Notes: a model not told the origin generated them from the sequence alone. A stretch of 64,000 bases of DNA from Physcomitrium patens (GCF_000002425.4 NC_037257.1:12138748-12202747), one strand, 5' to 3'; numbered from the stretch's first letter, positions 24,011-36,325 are shown. A program made the numbers and translations.

Positions 24011-25269
24011 TGTCATACTGTAATTACTTACAGTATGTAAAAATTAGTGAAAACATGCAATATGTTTATAAGTCTTAATGTGAGTTAGAATAGTTAGTAT
24101 GTTAATTTAAAATGAATTGAAATAAGAAAAATTATTTGGAAGTTAATCTAGTTTGATTATAGAGTTTATATTATATAGGATTTAGATAGTTAGTATAAAG
24201 ATTAAGGGAAGGGAGGAGTTAAAAGATGAAAATATAACTAGAAGGAGGCTTATTGGGAAGGGTGAAAGTAAGGCATGGTTGGATGAAGGCAAGGGGTGAA
24301 GAACTTCATCCCTATTGGTCGAATACCATGCCCAATGGGCTTTGAGGAGGCTGCCCGAGGCCATATTAGGAATTAGGGTTCCTCTTTCGAGGCCATTCGA
24401 GCTTTGGAGGCTAGGGTCAGAAGGTTTAGGGTTTTGGGTATAATTTGGGTGAAGATTTTGTGTGATTTCGAGTTTTAATGGAAAAGATATGAATGTTCAA
24501 AGATAAGGTGTCAATTTCGTACCTACTGTCACTTCTTTTGGGCATCACATACGAATACGGAGAGCAACGGAAGATCAGCGACTGGATTTGGAGGGAGCAT
24601 TTTCTAGGCTACACATTCTACTTATTGTATAGTGAATTCTAAGATTGGGTGAAGGAGTTATGAGGCGTTGAAGACAGCACTTGTAATTTGAAGGCAGTAA
24701 GTATATCGTTTTGTTGCTAGTTATGGGTGAAGCCATATCTTGAGTTTCTGGACGAATTTTTGGCTCAAAATTTCCACAAGTGTGTGTAATTGGGTTAAAA
24801 AGCTTAAGATCAAAGTTTCATAGTATTTGAATAATTACTTTGTGAGATATAAAGGAAGTTGTACACGGGTGTAAAAAAGCTAGGGTTTGAAGCTACAGTT
24901 AGGGTTTTCAAGATATCACAAGATCCAAGACGAATTTACAGTTGAATTTTGGTGTGGTAGTTGCTAAAGATATATCAGTACTCCATGTAAAATTTGGAGT
25001 TGTTTAGATGGTTAGATTGTAAGTTATGAGCTGTTGAACTTCGGGAAAAATTCCTCATAAGGATATATAAGTTTTTTATAACACCTTATCAAGTATTTTG
25101 GTGTTCTTTGGATTTTAAGGCTTGTATATTGATGTAATTGCTCCAAAGGAGAGGAGTTTATATATATAAAATTATTACCCTTATATTTCAAACTTGATTG
25201 AGTATTTAGTGACAGCCAGAAGCCCAGCGCTTTCTTGAGGCAAACTCTCTCTACCCCGATAGCGTCAAT
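24011..25269. repeat. Solo LTR, family U (U2), inside C1 integrase
   Basis: About 1.26 kb from TGTCATACTG, matching U1. Flanking 5-mers are GACGT (24006-24010) and GATGT (25270-25274), a target duplication with one transition. The copia integrase reads up to '..IALTS' on one side and resumes with 'TSEEA' on the other, so the insertion point is exact. No internal region is present. Confidence 0.88.
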
Positions 25270-26111
25270 GATGTAAGTGCAATTGTAGGACATCTATTTC
25301 TTATATACACTGTATTCACCATTGCTTCCACCCAAAACACATGTCCAAGGTGTTGTACATGAAGCATACTCCTTGCCATCTCCACAATGGTCTGATTTAT
25401 TTTTTCAGCAACTCCATTTTGTTGTGGAGTGTAAGGAATAGAGGTTTGACTTGCAATACTATGCATCTTCAAGAAATCATTGAATTACTTTGACATATAC
25501 TCACCTCCATTGTCCATATGCAATACCTTGATTTTGCATTCACATTGCTTCTTTAGAAGTGCCTTAAATTCCTTTAACCTTGTGAAACACTCACTCTTTG
25601 CTTTGAGGATGAAAATCCAAACTTTCCTTGAAAAATCATCAATGAATGTGACAAAATACCTTGCACCTCCTATTGATGGCATCCTCATAGGTCCGCAAAC
25701 ATCAAAATGGACAATCTCCAATAACTTGGTTGCACGTGTTGCAACTCCACTTGAAAATGAGGTCTTTTATTGTTTGCCTTCAATACAACCTTCACAAGCA
25801 AGTGTCATAGCATTGTAGCTTATATGACCAAGATCTAAACCACTTACCATGGATTGGAGCTCCTTCATGCTCTTGGTATTCAAATGACCAATGCATCGAT
25901 GCCAAATATCAAATTTATCTTGATCTTGAGGAAATTCAGCAAATACCGCCACTTCAACTCCATTCACCTTCTTACACTTGATGAAGTAGATATTGCCATC
26001 TCTAAAGCCCTTTGCAATATGATCTCCTTTCAATGTCTTCACAAAACACCTATTCTTATCAAATTGGTTTTTATAACCATTGTAAAATAGTTTACAACTA
26101 ATGTAAAACAA
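25270..26111 (-). pseudogene. C1 integrase region (zinc-binding and core)
   Basis: HHCC-type zinc-binding region (WHRCIGHLN ... CEGCIEGKQ, about 25915-25770), then the core: the DVCGPM start, FVTFIDDFSRK, the second acidic residue in the HMDNGGEY stretch (about 25515), and the PYTPQQNGVAE box (about 25440-25405). This is the classic copia integrase that inserts element cDNA. It is interrupted by U2. Beyond the core it continues at 24010 with the KFGAKGTKCVFVGY stretch near 23910. Broken. Confidence 0.8.
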
Positions 26112-27141
26112 GTTTACTCATCGAGAGGAGGTTTTTCTTTATCTTTGACACATATAAGACATCCTTCAATTTGATCTTCTTAGTTTGGCCTTTCACAACA
26201 ATCTCTATAATAATGGAATCCATTCCAATAGCTTGTACTATGCCATTATCTCCCATGAGGATATTTGCTATTAAAATCTCTTCATAAGTGTCAAATGAAT
26301 ACTTGTATGAAGTCATGTGCTTGGTGGCACCAGAATCAATGATCCACTTGGACATGGCAACCATGGAAGTGCCTTCACTTACCATGAATGCATAAACATC
26401 ACCTCCATATTCATCATGAGCATTGTTTGTACTTTCTCTATCTCCTTTATTAGCCTTGTAGTAATTTCGAGCAAAATGACTTGGTTTTCCACAAATGAAG
26501 CAAGTTCTCACATTGCCACATTGGTTAGGATGACTCCCCTTACTTTGTCTTGAAAAGAAAATTGAATCCTTACTTTGGGACTCTTTTTCTTTTCTCTTAG
26601 TCACTTCATGGACAAGTCTTGCCGTCACATAATCTATTGTGAGTTCTTTTAGCTTGATGGATTTCAATGCCACAATAAGGTAGTTGTAGGACTCAAGAAG
26701 GCTCATAAGCAAGGTCATGACAATATCACTCTCTTCTAAAGGCTTGTCAATAATAGCAATTTGATTAGCAAGGGCCTTTACCTTATTGTTATGAGCCATG
26801 AGGTCTTCACCTTCTTCTATCTTGCAACTGAAGAATTTTCTCCTTGTAAAGATGATATTGGATAAGTTCTTACTCTCATATATGTTGCAAAGAGTCTTTT
26901 ATGCTTTTGTTGGTTCTTTATAAGAGATGATATCGATCCTTTGTGAAAAAAGTTGGCTTCATCCAAATTAGTGGCAATCATGCCAAAAGCCTTCTTTTCA
27001 CGTCTTATAAAGTCTTTCCTCTCTTTAGCATTAGCATGCATATTTGGACGCTCTTCACTTTCATCTACAATATCCCAAAGGTCCAAAGATGCCTCTAAAC
27101 TTCTCAATCACTCTCAAACCTTCATCCTCACTTAAAGCCAT
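26112..27141 (-). pseudogene. C1 gag and protease region
   Basis: Starts with the MALSEDEGL-like N-terminus at about 27141, which has a counterpart at 59025 in C3. The capsid part includes LANQIAIIDKPLEE and the SIKLKELTIDYVTARL stretch (where C3 is split by P-b). A CCHC knuckle (CFICGKPSHFARN...) lies at about 26500, and the protease motif WIIDSGATKHMT at about 26350-26315. Together they make the capsid and the processing protease of a Ty1/copia element. Broken. Confidence 0.8.
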
Positions 27142-27509
27142 GTCTTAGAAGAGGTCTCTCAAAAAATATCAAGAAAAAGAGTCTCTATGTGCTTAAAATC
27201 ACCAAAACAATTTTGCACTAACAAAATCTCAGAATGCCCTGTTCTGAACAAATGAATGTTTCTTCACTCCAAACACTCTCAAATCAACTTTTGAAGCTTC
27301 TAACAAGTATGTGAACTCTAATAAACCTCACTATCAAGTTCTCTAACTCATAAAACTCACTTTTTCACCACAATACCAAAGACACTATCAAGGTCTTTGT
27401 ATAAGGTCTTAATCACTCAATCCTAGGAGTTAAGAACCTTCAAACTGATATTAGAGATCTATAAGGCCCAAATCAGAACCTCCACAAGTCAAAACACAAG
27501 ATTATATCA

Positions 27510-27865
27510 TATTATACTACCTCGAGCTTCCAATACATATTCGGGTCTATCAAATCTTTCATGTTTTGTAACTGAAGAAATTTCATACCAAGCCAAAGTG
27601 CTTTTTGGATCGGCATTAATAAACACCACTACTAGTTGTAATTGATGATCAACAAGAATATGAAGTGGACAAAATTTTAGAGCATGGCTACATTTATCAT
27701 CGCAGTGGTTGTTCACAATTTCAATACAAAGTTTTTTAGAAAGGTTATTTGATTCATAATGCAATGTGGAAATCTACATAAAATCTCATCCATTCCCAAG
27801 AGATGATTCAAAGATACCATTGGGAGCAAAATGAAGACATTCTATATTAATAGAAGAGAATTAAT
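27510..27865 (+). mobile_element. Gyp-D 3' end: integrase tail and chromodomain
   Basis: After C1 the Gyp-D frame resumes with an ELP.HIRVYQIFHVL-like stretch (about 27520-27560), the standard end of gypsy integrase. A chromodomain follows at about 27625-27850 (YEVDKILEH start, then the YKVF.KGY strand). Chromodomains steer chromovirus integrase to particular chromatin. About 50 residues expected between this and 21464 are missing. A purine-rich stretch (about 27853-27860) precedes the LTR. A minus-strand open frame at 27507-27764 is only the shadow of this region. Confidence 0.78.
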
Positions 27866-28417
27866 TATAATATGATATAGATAAGATAATTGTATAGATA
27901 ATTAGAAATATAGAAGTTTTTAGAATTGAAGTTAGGTTAATAGACTAAGTAGGATCCATCGTGGAATATTCTAGAAAGAATTTAGGATAGTTATTTAGAT
28001 AGAATCTACCATAGAATCTTTTAAAAAAGGCTTAGGATCGTTATTTAAGTGGAGCCTACTATAGAACTTTTAAAAAAAGAATTTAAGGTAATTATTTAGG
28101 TAGGGCCTATTACCTACAAATATTCTAAAAAGTCTAAGATAGTAGGATAAGGTATAAATAGGACTAGCCAAGGCCTTTTGGAGCATCTGATCAAGTATGG
28201 CTTCAAACCCTTTCTCTTAGTAAGATTTGGTTTTACATCTTTTTGTTCAATTCAATTTTGTTTTATTTCTATTTTTTCAATTTTATCTTTTATGTCATAT
28301 TTTATTTAGTTCCATTTAATTTTGTCCTAGTTTATTTTGTCATATTTGGTGATGAGACTTTATATTACTATGGATTAGAAGAACCTTGGATTTTTGAGAT
28401 AGACTGATTATGTTTCA
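27866..28417 (+). repeat. Gyp-D 3' LTR
   Basis: 552 bp, starting TATAATATGA (TG expected) and ending ATGTTTCA, pairing with 14998-15549. A TATAAATA box is at 28153-28160. The TTAGA duplication follows at 28418-28422. Confidence 0.9.
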
Positions 28418-28422
28418 TTAGA

Positions 28423-28503
28423 TGGTTTGAAAGTTGGGCGTGAAGAATTTTTGACAAGGGATGAAGAGAGATGTTTCAAAGAAATACTTTTATGACATGA
28501 TAA
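28423..28503 (+). mobile_element. Gyp-X copy X-B, piece 2 (81 bp)
   Basis: Encodes a stretch matching X-A at about 7305-7375 (..FLTR.EE... equivalent to the segment before RT). It is continuous with 14997 on its left once Gyp-D is removed, and with 37440 on its right once Q1 is removed. This small island proves that the flanking X pieces are one element. Confidence 0.85.
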
Positions 28504-29170
28504 TATCATGGACATATATAATTATTCTAATAATTATTTATATCATTAGATAGAAGTAAGTATAAATAAATAAAAGTAGATTAATTTCATAATATCTTCT
28601 AAAAAAGTTTTTTAGAAGCTTTATAGACACATGTATATAGCTTATAAAACAAGCTAATTATGTAGTACACAAATAAAAAACTTGTCTTATAAGTAAAGCT
28701 ATGTGGCTTGTAAAGTCAATACATATTGGAGGTCGTATATAATTTTACTTCATAGCTCTAAGATAGATAGTATATATAGAGGCAAGAGTGAAGCCTTCTC
28801 CATTCTTGTCAATTCTTTTCTTCTTTTCATCTAAATTCAAGAATCTTTAGTTTTCTTATCTTTTAGTAATAGCCATTTAAATTTTTTTTTAATATATATG
28901 TTTTCTTACTTCTATTTTGTGATACTTCTTTGAAAAAAGTCTCACTTAATTATTTTCTTTCATTAAGTTTTTATCTTTGATAGATTAATAAGAATGCACT
29001 TACAATATCAAAGCTTTGTCTTTTCTTGATTAAGAGTAGATTATTCCTTTTTCTTAATAAGACATAAGCATAATAGAAGTTATAGATTACCCTCTTTTAA
29101 ATTGATATCATCTTTAATAATTTCTTTCTTCTTAAATCATCTCTTCTATTTGTTGTGAGGAATATCAACA
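28504..29170 (+). repeat. Q1 5' LTR
   Basis: 667 bp from TATCATGGAC (family start TGTCATGGAC) to ...TATCAACA. A TATATATA box lies at 28771-28778, followed by 'gaggcaagagtgaagcc', shared with Q2 and Q3. The gag ATG lies 23 bases downstream of the end, as in Q2. Confidence 0.82.
28771..28778 (+). promoter_or_regulatory. TATA box of the Q1 5' LTR
   Basis: TATATATA just upstream of the 'caagagtgaagcc' stretch that all Gyp-Q LTRs share. The Q2 LTR has TATATAAAG at the same place (minus strand, 50425-50433), which supports it as the family promoter. Confidence 0.6.
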
Positions 29171-29193
29171 TCTTCTCTTATTTAAGTGTTATC

Positions 29194-30290
29194 ATGGCAA
29201 AGTTTTTTGAAATAAAAAGTACAAAGATATAAATGTAAGAGCAATTGAAAGAGCTAATATTTACAATGCATCAATTTAATTTACCACTATAAGGAGCAAC
29301 AAAAATGATAAGAAATAAAGATATAGAGATGATTTAAGTTGCTTCAACATTTGCACTAAATCATGTCTCTTTTCTTATAGTAGAACATCCTTCAAGAATT
29401 AGAGAACTAAGAATTATACTGCTCGAAGAGTTTGATGGTACAAGATCTAAGTTTTAAAGATTTATCAATTAAGAATAACTTATGATTCAACTTCAATCCC
29501 AAAACTATCCACTTCTACGATCGCAAATTAGATTCATTTGTACACTTCTTTCAAGTTTGGAATTATCATGGTTTTTATCTTTTTTTAAACAATGAGATTA
29601 AATATTAGATAATTTAGAGGCTTTTTTGGCAAAATTTTGATCCATGTATGAAAAACATGATGCAATTTGTATTTCAACCTACAAGATTTGTATTTTTTAA
29701 TAAGATAATTAATTAGTAACATTATATGCTTTATAGTTTTGACAATTTGTAATTGATATCAAATAAGATGATGCTGTACTTGTTAGCCAATTTCTCTATA
29801 GATTACAATATAAAGTAAAAAATTTGATACTTAGCTTATGTGATCTTCAAACATTAAATCAAGCAATTAACTTTATCATAAATTATGAAAATAATTTTTT
29901 TGAATTTTCAACTAAGAATCACATAAGTATACTTCAACAATATTATAATTCAATGGCAATACCAATATTTCTTAAATATATATATTTAAAAATAGAAGAT
30001 ATTCAAATTAATACAATACATTTCAAATCTCTTATAGAGTAAGAAAAGACTTATTGTTATCAAGAAGGATTATGCTTGTATTATAGAAAACCTAAACATG
30101 CTATTCAACATTATTTTAAAAAGCAACGTAACTACGAAATAAAAAATATAATTGTGAAAGAAGATAGTATGTCAAAAAATGAGTTTGTTCAACTACAATA
30201 AGGACTGTACAACATATAATGAAGGTTCTATTTTTTTTTCAAAACTCTCTTCTTGTTTTATAATAAATATTATTTTAGGACCTAAACATC
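29194..30290 (+). pseudogene. Q1 gag region
   Basis: Starts MAKFFEIK, parallel to the MTEFIEMK start of Q2 gag, and includes an EFDGTRSKF stretch shared with Q2. The capsid core is followed by a CYQ.GLCLYY...H knuckle at about 30055-30115. The open stretch at 29824-30042 covers the end of the capsid domain. Broken. Confidence 0.7.
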
Positions 30291-31800
30291 ATACACCTCT
30301 ATCTTATTAGATTCAAAAGTCTTAACATGTTTTTTAGATGAAGAATTTGCTAAAAGACATTGTATATTTTTAATAAAGAAAATTAAACCTATTTGTGTAG
30401 AAGTCATAGATAGTCATCCATTATCTTCAAAAGTTGATATTCATAAAATCTTTCCTATAGAAGTAACAACTAATGGTCATAGTAGCTTTCTAATATTTAA
30501 TATCATTATATCTCTTTCTAATCCAATTATTTTAAATTTATCATGGCTAAAAAAATATAATCTTTAATTAGATTGAATTTCTTATAGTCTTGATTTTTTT
30601 AAAATATAATTAAGAGTATAATTAATTAATCAAAAAATTATAAGTCTAGTACAACTAAATCTATATTTATAGGTGTAAGAACTTTTTTGCATGCTATAAT
30701 AGAAGGATTATCTTTTGTCATTTATGTCGCACCTATTTCTAATCATAGAAAGATTTCAAGTGGTATTCTAAGCCAATATCAAGATTTTTAAGATATATTT
30801 GAAAAAAGAATGTAAATACTCTTCTAGAACATTGTTCCTTTGATTGCTAAATTGACCTTCAAGAAGGAGTTCAATTGCCATTTAGATCAATTTACATTTT
30901 ATCTCAAAATGAGTTGGCTAAACTCAAAGAATATATTGAAGAAAATTTGGCCAAGATCTTCATATGTTATTTCGAATTTCTAGAAAGGGTTCTAATTTTA
31001 TTTGTGAAGAAAAAAGATAGATTATTTTGAATATATGTTGATTATCAAAGACTCAAAAAAATCACCATTAAGAATAAGTATCTATTACCTTTGATATCTA
31101 GATTTTTTGGTCAGTTGAATTAAGCTAAGATTTATGCAAAGATAGATCTATAAAGAACATATAATTTGATACACATCAAACAAAGAGATGAATGAAAGAT
31201 TGTGTTTCAAACTAGATATGGACATTTTGACTATATTATCATACCTTTTGAACTTACAAATGTATCAACAGCTTTTCAAAACAACCTTTATTTTTGCATC
31301 AATCTTATATAAAATTAAATTTTTTAAGCTATTTTTTCATAGAAACAAAGCCATTGGATTTTGCTTTGGGTGTTGTATTATGACAAATGGAAATAAATGA
31401 TAATTTTCATCTACTACCATTTCATTCAAGAAAATTTTCAATAGACAAGATCAATTATAAGATTCATGACAAATTACTTTTTATAATTATAGATTTATTT
31501 TAAAAATGGTCCTATTATCTAAAAGGCACTTTTAACCTAATCATTGTTTATATGGACTATAAGAATCTTAAATTATTTTATGTCAACACATTGTTGTATG
31601 GCTGGATTTTTTATCTAAGAATATATTGGATATTTAGCTATAGAAAGTTTAGATTTAACTTATTGACCAAGATCCAATAATTGATTTACTTCTATTATAG
31701 AAGATAATTAAATACAGTAATATAGAAAGATATTTTAATAATAAAAATCTTTTATATTAAAGAAGGTTTATATACAAGGCTTTTTAAAGTATTTAGAAAT
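30290..31800 (+). pseudogene. Q1 protease, reverse transcriptase and RNase H start
   Basis: Counterparts of the Q2 protease start (DS.AS..F) near 30310 and of the RT linker (..LLEHCSFDC.IDLQEG) near 30820-30860. The RT fingers (LILFVKKKD, about 30993) and palm region (KIDL, TRYGHFDY, PFELT) run to about 31270, and an RNase H start and VYMDYKNL strand follow at about 31345-31570. The last 200 bases before the U-like LTR are hard to place. Broken in many places. Confidence 0.65.
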
Positions 31801-31809
31801 ATTCTAACA

Positions 31810-33190
31810 TCCTTTGATATACCAAATCATAACTAACTATTTTTCGATAAGTTAGATTTTCCATAAACTCAAAGAAAATCCATAATCTTTTGACATAAAA
31901 TCTATCTTTATATCATAATTTTGCCATAGCTTTATATCTCTATTCTTAACATATATATAAATTCTTGGCTTCAAAAAACCTCTTTATTTTATACAAAATA
32001 TCCGAATAGTAGTAAAATCCTTACAAAATAATTTTTTTCCATCAAAGATTTTTCTTTCTCAAATTTTACAAATTCATATTTCTTGATCTAATTGATCAAT
32101 TTTTTTCATATTTCTAGATAATATAGACTTTTTTTTAAGCTTTACTAAAAAAAATAATGAATTATAAATCTACTACAAATTTTTTGGTATCTTAGAAATT
32201 CTACTAAGTTCTCTAAATCCTAATTTACAACAATTGGTGTACTATTTTTTCTATATCTCAAAAATCCAAACTCCAAATGCCACAGAATTTGAGTATAAAA
32301 TTTAATTAAAAATTTAATTACATAGTAATATATATTCTTAAAAAAAATTGAATCAAAATCTTATCAAATTGCTCAAGATATAGCTCAAAATATAAACATT
32401 AATAAATTAGGTTACTTACTGCTCTTGGATTGTAAGTGTTGATTTCAACTTCCTATATCTCTTTTATACAAGCTTTAGATTCATCAAATAGTATATTAAT
32501 AGTATAGCCAAAAAAGTGTTCTCTTCAATCCTAATTTTCAATCCTTCATTGCTTTCTATATGTAAGTATTATATCCAAAAGAATGACAATAGGTACAAAA
32601 TCAACACCTTAACTTTGAACACCTATATTTCTTCTATAAAAACTTTGAATCATCCAAAATTTGCATGAATATTATAGAAAAAAAACTAAAAAAAATTATC
32701 GTAATTTCTCAAGTTTAAATTACTTCAAAAGGATAATCATAATTTCTAATAAGATCTCAAGCAACCTCCTTGAAGTACATTGGCTAGGTCTTTTGGACAA
32801 TAATAATGGAGATTTTCATCATTCATCTCCATACATCCATATGGATGTTTTAATTATTTTTTTTGCTACCAAAATCTCTTTTTAATCCTTTTTTGTATAA
32901 GATTTAAATAATATATACTCTAAACACCAAATAAAAGAAAAAAAAAAAAAAAGATTTTAAGAGTCACCAATATCTAATAAAGGTAGCTTTAAATATATAA
33001 AAATTATTATCAATATAAAATCAATATCAATAATAGAAGTTTTAAATTAATTACTTTAAAGTAGTAATCTAATTATTTTTTGTAACCAAATAAAAACTAA
33101 TAACACGACTTTTACTACATTTTATAGTAAATTATATAATAAATATATATGTGCATTATTTTCACATGATAGCTAAATTACAATACAACA
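31810..33190. repeat. Diverged U-like LTR inside Q1 (inverted relative to U1 and U2)
   Basis: The reverse complement of 32560-33190 matches the first half of U1 and U2 (for example the block 'aagaatgacaataggtac' at about 32580 against 24520-24540). The right end, '...acaatacaaca' at 33190, corresponds to the family's TGTCATACTG start. The left half aligns only weakly, so the left end (about 31810) is approximate. Q1 coding sequence lies on both sides. Confidence 0.6.
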
Positions 33191-34557
33191 ATATATTTTG
33201 AATTGACACCAATCTTATTGAAGCATATCTTTGTTAAAATTCGATTTTAAGATCACTTTTCAACTTAAAAAACAATAAGGTTTTTTAAGCACCTTTTTTA
33301 GGTATTCTTATCTTGTACCAAAAGAAGGAGATGCATCTTTTGATCAACAAAAAATGATTTTCTTAAAATCAAAGCATTTTTATCTTTAAGTAATAAAATT
33401 AACATTAACTATTAGTTCAATCTTTGTTAAACAAATTCAATCAAATATATCTTTTGATCTTTTTGTCTATGATATTAAGAATTGTTCTTCTAAGTCTTAT
33501 GATAGACAAAATTTAAGTTCAAGAATAACTTACTTTATCTTGAAGAATACCTATATATTCCAAAAAAAAAAAACATATTTATATGTCCTTCAAGCATGTC
33601 ATAACTTTCCAGTGGCTAGAAATTTTAGATATAATAAGACTCTATAGCTTATATCTAGATATTTGTAGTAGTCACAAATACAGAAGGTAGTAAAAGACTT
33701 AGTCCACTCATATAACATTTTTTCAAGGTCAAAAACTCCTCATCATCAATCTTATGGACTTTTCTAACTATTGTCCATATCCAAATAACTATAGTCTTTT
33801 ATTTCTATGGATTTTATCATAGATCTTTTAAACTCACGTTTATGTGATTCTATATTTGTGATAGTAGATCATTTTATCAAAATGACATATTTTTTTCTAT
33901 ATACAAAATCTATCACAAGTGAAAAAATAGCTAAGTTTTTTTTTAACAATAACTTTTACTATTATGGATTATCTGAGGATATTATATTAAATAAAAAAAC
34001 TCAATTAATATCAAGTTTTTTGAAAACCCTTTTCAAGATTTTAAAAGTGAATATATAGCTTTTTTTGGCTTTTTATTTTCACACTAAACGACAAATAAAA
34101 CAAATGAATCAAGTTTTGAAGCAATATTTGAGGTGTACCATCAATTATCATAAAGATGATTGGATAATTCTTTTTCTAGTGGCAGAGTTTACATACAATG
34201 ATTTGATACATTCTTCTACTCATCAAACATCTTTTTTATTAATTATAATTATGATCTATGACTTGATGTTTTAATTTTTAAGAATTGATAATCCTACAAC
34301 AGAAGATTTGGCAAATTGTTTGTCAAAGCTACATGCAACAATAAAGATGCAATTAAAAGAAGTTTAAGAATGATAAAAGATAAATGTAGATGCCTATCAC
34401 AACAATCAACTACAATTCAATGTAAATGATAGAGTATGATTATTTTGTCGTAATGTCAACATTACTTGTCCTTGTGACAAGTTTGACTATCATAAGCTTA
34501 GATCTTTTTTTATTTGTGAACAAATCAATTCAATTACTTATCAATTATACCTATCAA
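33191..34557 (+). pseudogene. Q1 RNase H end and integrase
   Basis: Matches Q2 at LVP.EGDA.FDQQ (about 33315-33350) and the H...C integrase zinc-binding half (about 33590-33720). The core contains SMDFI.DL, IFVIVDHFIKMT (33807-33880) and YYGL...I (about 33960), then NQVL.QYLRC..NYH.DDW (34105-34165). The 5-mer ATCAA at 34553-34557 is the left target duplication of R2. Broken. Confidence 0.75.
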
Positions 34558-36026
34558 TATTAAAATATAACATGGCTAATAAATAAAAGAGAAAAAAAAT
34601 TATACTAAAGAAGATCTTATTTTAAAAAATTATAGAAAATATATTAAAAAATAGATAATAATAAAAAAAAAAGTAAAACTTAAGAGTGCTATTGCTACCA
34701 TTTTATGAAATAGGCTTCTATTTATTTTGTAGGACCATAAATAAAGTAAACCAAAATAGATGGGAAAATAAAATAATACAAGCATATATAGGAAGGAATC
34801 AAGAGTAGATTTTAGTAAAAACTTCTTAAAAAAGCTAAGAATTGATATTCAAAGAGGACCAATTGTCAACCTAGGTTGAAATCAAACCTCAAGATACAAA
34901 ACCATGTACTTATGGTGACTTTGGGATTTTTTTGCAAATCAAAAAGTAGAATTTGAAAGCAAACTTGGTAGAATTTTTTAAAGCATTAATTTTGATTGAT
35001 TTAAGTGTGTAATGACTTTGTAAGACCTTTACAAAGTCATAATTGCTTTATGTGACTCTGAAATTTATAAAATAAAAAAGGTATTATGTTTTGAAAAATT
35101 TTATGAGTTTGGTAGTAGATCTATGGTTCAAATTTTGAGGACTTATGAAAATAGTGGTTTAGAATAAATTCAATAAGCTTGAGCTTGATTTAATAGTTGA
35201 ATTGAAGGTTATTGAATTTCAAGTAGATTGAGGTCTCAAAAATTGGACTTTGAAGGACACTTAGGATTTCTAAGATCTTTAGAAATCTAGTAGCTGGATT
35301 AAAATAAAATTTATGGATAAATATAATATACTTGATTTAATATATAATTTTAAATTTTGAGAATAATGGAATGATTTAAGAAAGAGATATTGGTACTAAA
35401 AGACTAGTATTAAGGTTGAAGAAAGAGACCGACCAATACTTGAGCAGGTCTTGATATTTTTCTTTTATTTGGTAAGTTCAATTCTCTTCAAATTTTGTAT
35501 ACTTTTTGTTAACTTAATTATTGAGAAGTATGTAAAATTTTAAGCAAGATCAAAAATTTAATCAATAAATATTAAAGTTTTAAATTATGCCAAGATTAAA
35601 TTGAGTTGATTAGGTTTTAGTTAGGATTTGATTTAGGATTAAGATTTGATTATAATTTGCTTAGGATTTGGGATTTGGCCTAAGATTTGATTAAAGTTCA
35701 TTAAAATTTCAACTAGGATTAAATTAGAACTTAGTTGAGATTTATTTAAGATATATTTTTTATTATTAGAATTTAATTATTCTAATAATTATTATAAAGA
35801 TTTATTATGGATTTCTTTTCAATTCTTTTAAGATTTTTTATTATTTTCTTTTTAATTTCATTAATATTTCTTTTGAATTTGATTAAAGATTACTTAGTAT
35901 TATTAATATTTAATTAGATTTATTTAATATTCTATTAGAATTAAAATTTTATTGTTACAATTTCTATTCTATCTTCTATAGCCATGTGCCTAGTTCATTT
36001 TTGGAAAAGATTTCATGTAATCCAAT
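34558..36026 (+). repeat. Solo LTR-like R copy (R2) between Q1 integrase and chromodomain
   Basis: 1469 bp aligning with R1 along its full length. It starts TATTAAAATA (family TGTTGTGATA) and ends near TAATCCAAT. Flanking 5-mers ATCAA (34553-34557) and ACCAA (36027-36031) form a duplication with one mismatch; removing R2 and one copy restores the Q1 reading through the integrase end. It lacks the inverted arm seen next to R1. Confidence 0.78.
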
Positions 36027-36031
36027 ACCAA

Positions 36032-36325
36032 AGTCAATGAAGAACCATCTTGTATTCTACATATTTTTTTTTGAACCATACAAGACAATGAACATACCAA
36101 GAAGAAAACAAATACCACTTCTTTCTATAGAAGTGGACAATAATGAAGAATTTGAGGTGGAAGAAGTCTTAGACTCAAAGCCACACCAAAATAGCTTAAA
36201 ATATCTTATTCATTGGCAAAGATATGATATTAGTGAACATACATGGAAGCTAGTAAAGAATTTTGCAAATACAGCAAAGAATATGAAGACTTTTCATCAA
36301 CAGCATTCACCAAAATATAGCTGAA
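36032..36325 (+). pseudogene. Q1 chromodomain
   Basis: The best preserved part of Q1. The integrase end (HLVFYIFFFEPYK) is followed by a hinge with PLLSIEVDNNEEF, the chromodomain strand EVEEVLDSK, the YLIHWQRYDISEHTW core and a C-terminal helix (FHQQHS). The aromatic and W positions of the domain are visible. The chromodomain would target integration to marked chromatin in an active relative. Confidence 0.85.

Larger units (their letters stand above)
21465..27509 (-). mobile_element. Ty1/copia copy C1, inserted in Gyp-D, 5' LTR missing
   Basis: The order on the minus strand is leader (27509-27145), gag (27141-26560), CCHC knuckle (about 26490), protease (about 26340), integrase (about 26000-25270, then 24010-23880), RT (about 23260-22450), RNase H (22446-21808) and the 3' LTR (21793-21465). 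Integrase before RT marks copia. It is split by solo LTR U2 (24011-25269). The leader matches that of C3 (58640-59024) and stops at 27509; its 5' LTR and part of the Gyp-D host sequence are missing, so a deletion removed that end. It is better preserved than Gyp-D but still broken at several places. Confidence 0.88.
14998..28417 (+). mobile_element. Gyp-D: chromovirus-type Ty3/gypsy element with both LTRs and nested insertions
   Basis: The element has LTRs of equal length (552 bp, 14998-15549 and 27866-28417) flanked by a perfect TTAGA duplication. Parts in order: gag with a CCHC knuckle, protease, RT, RNase H, integrase, then a chromodomain just before the 3' LTR. Three later insertions split it: solo LTR S1 (16856-18108), solo LTR P-c (18497-19101, minus) and copia C1 (21465-27509, minus). 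Without these it would be about 5.5 kb, normal for a plant chromovirus. The two LTRs differ at roughly one position in five by eye, so it is old. It is broken, with many breaks. Confidence 0.9.

Noticed and set aside
27507-27764. 85-codon minus-strand frame that looks like a possible host gene fragment
   Set aside because: The plus strand reads as the Gyp-D integrase end and chromodomain; the minus frame is its shadow.
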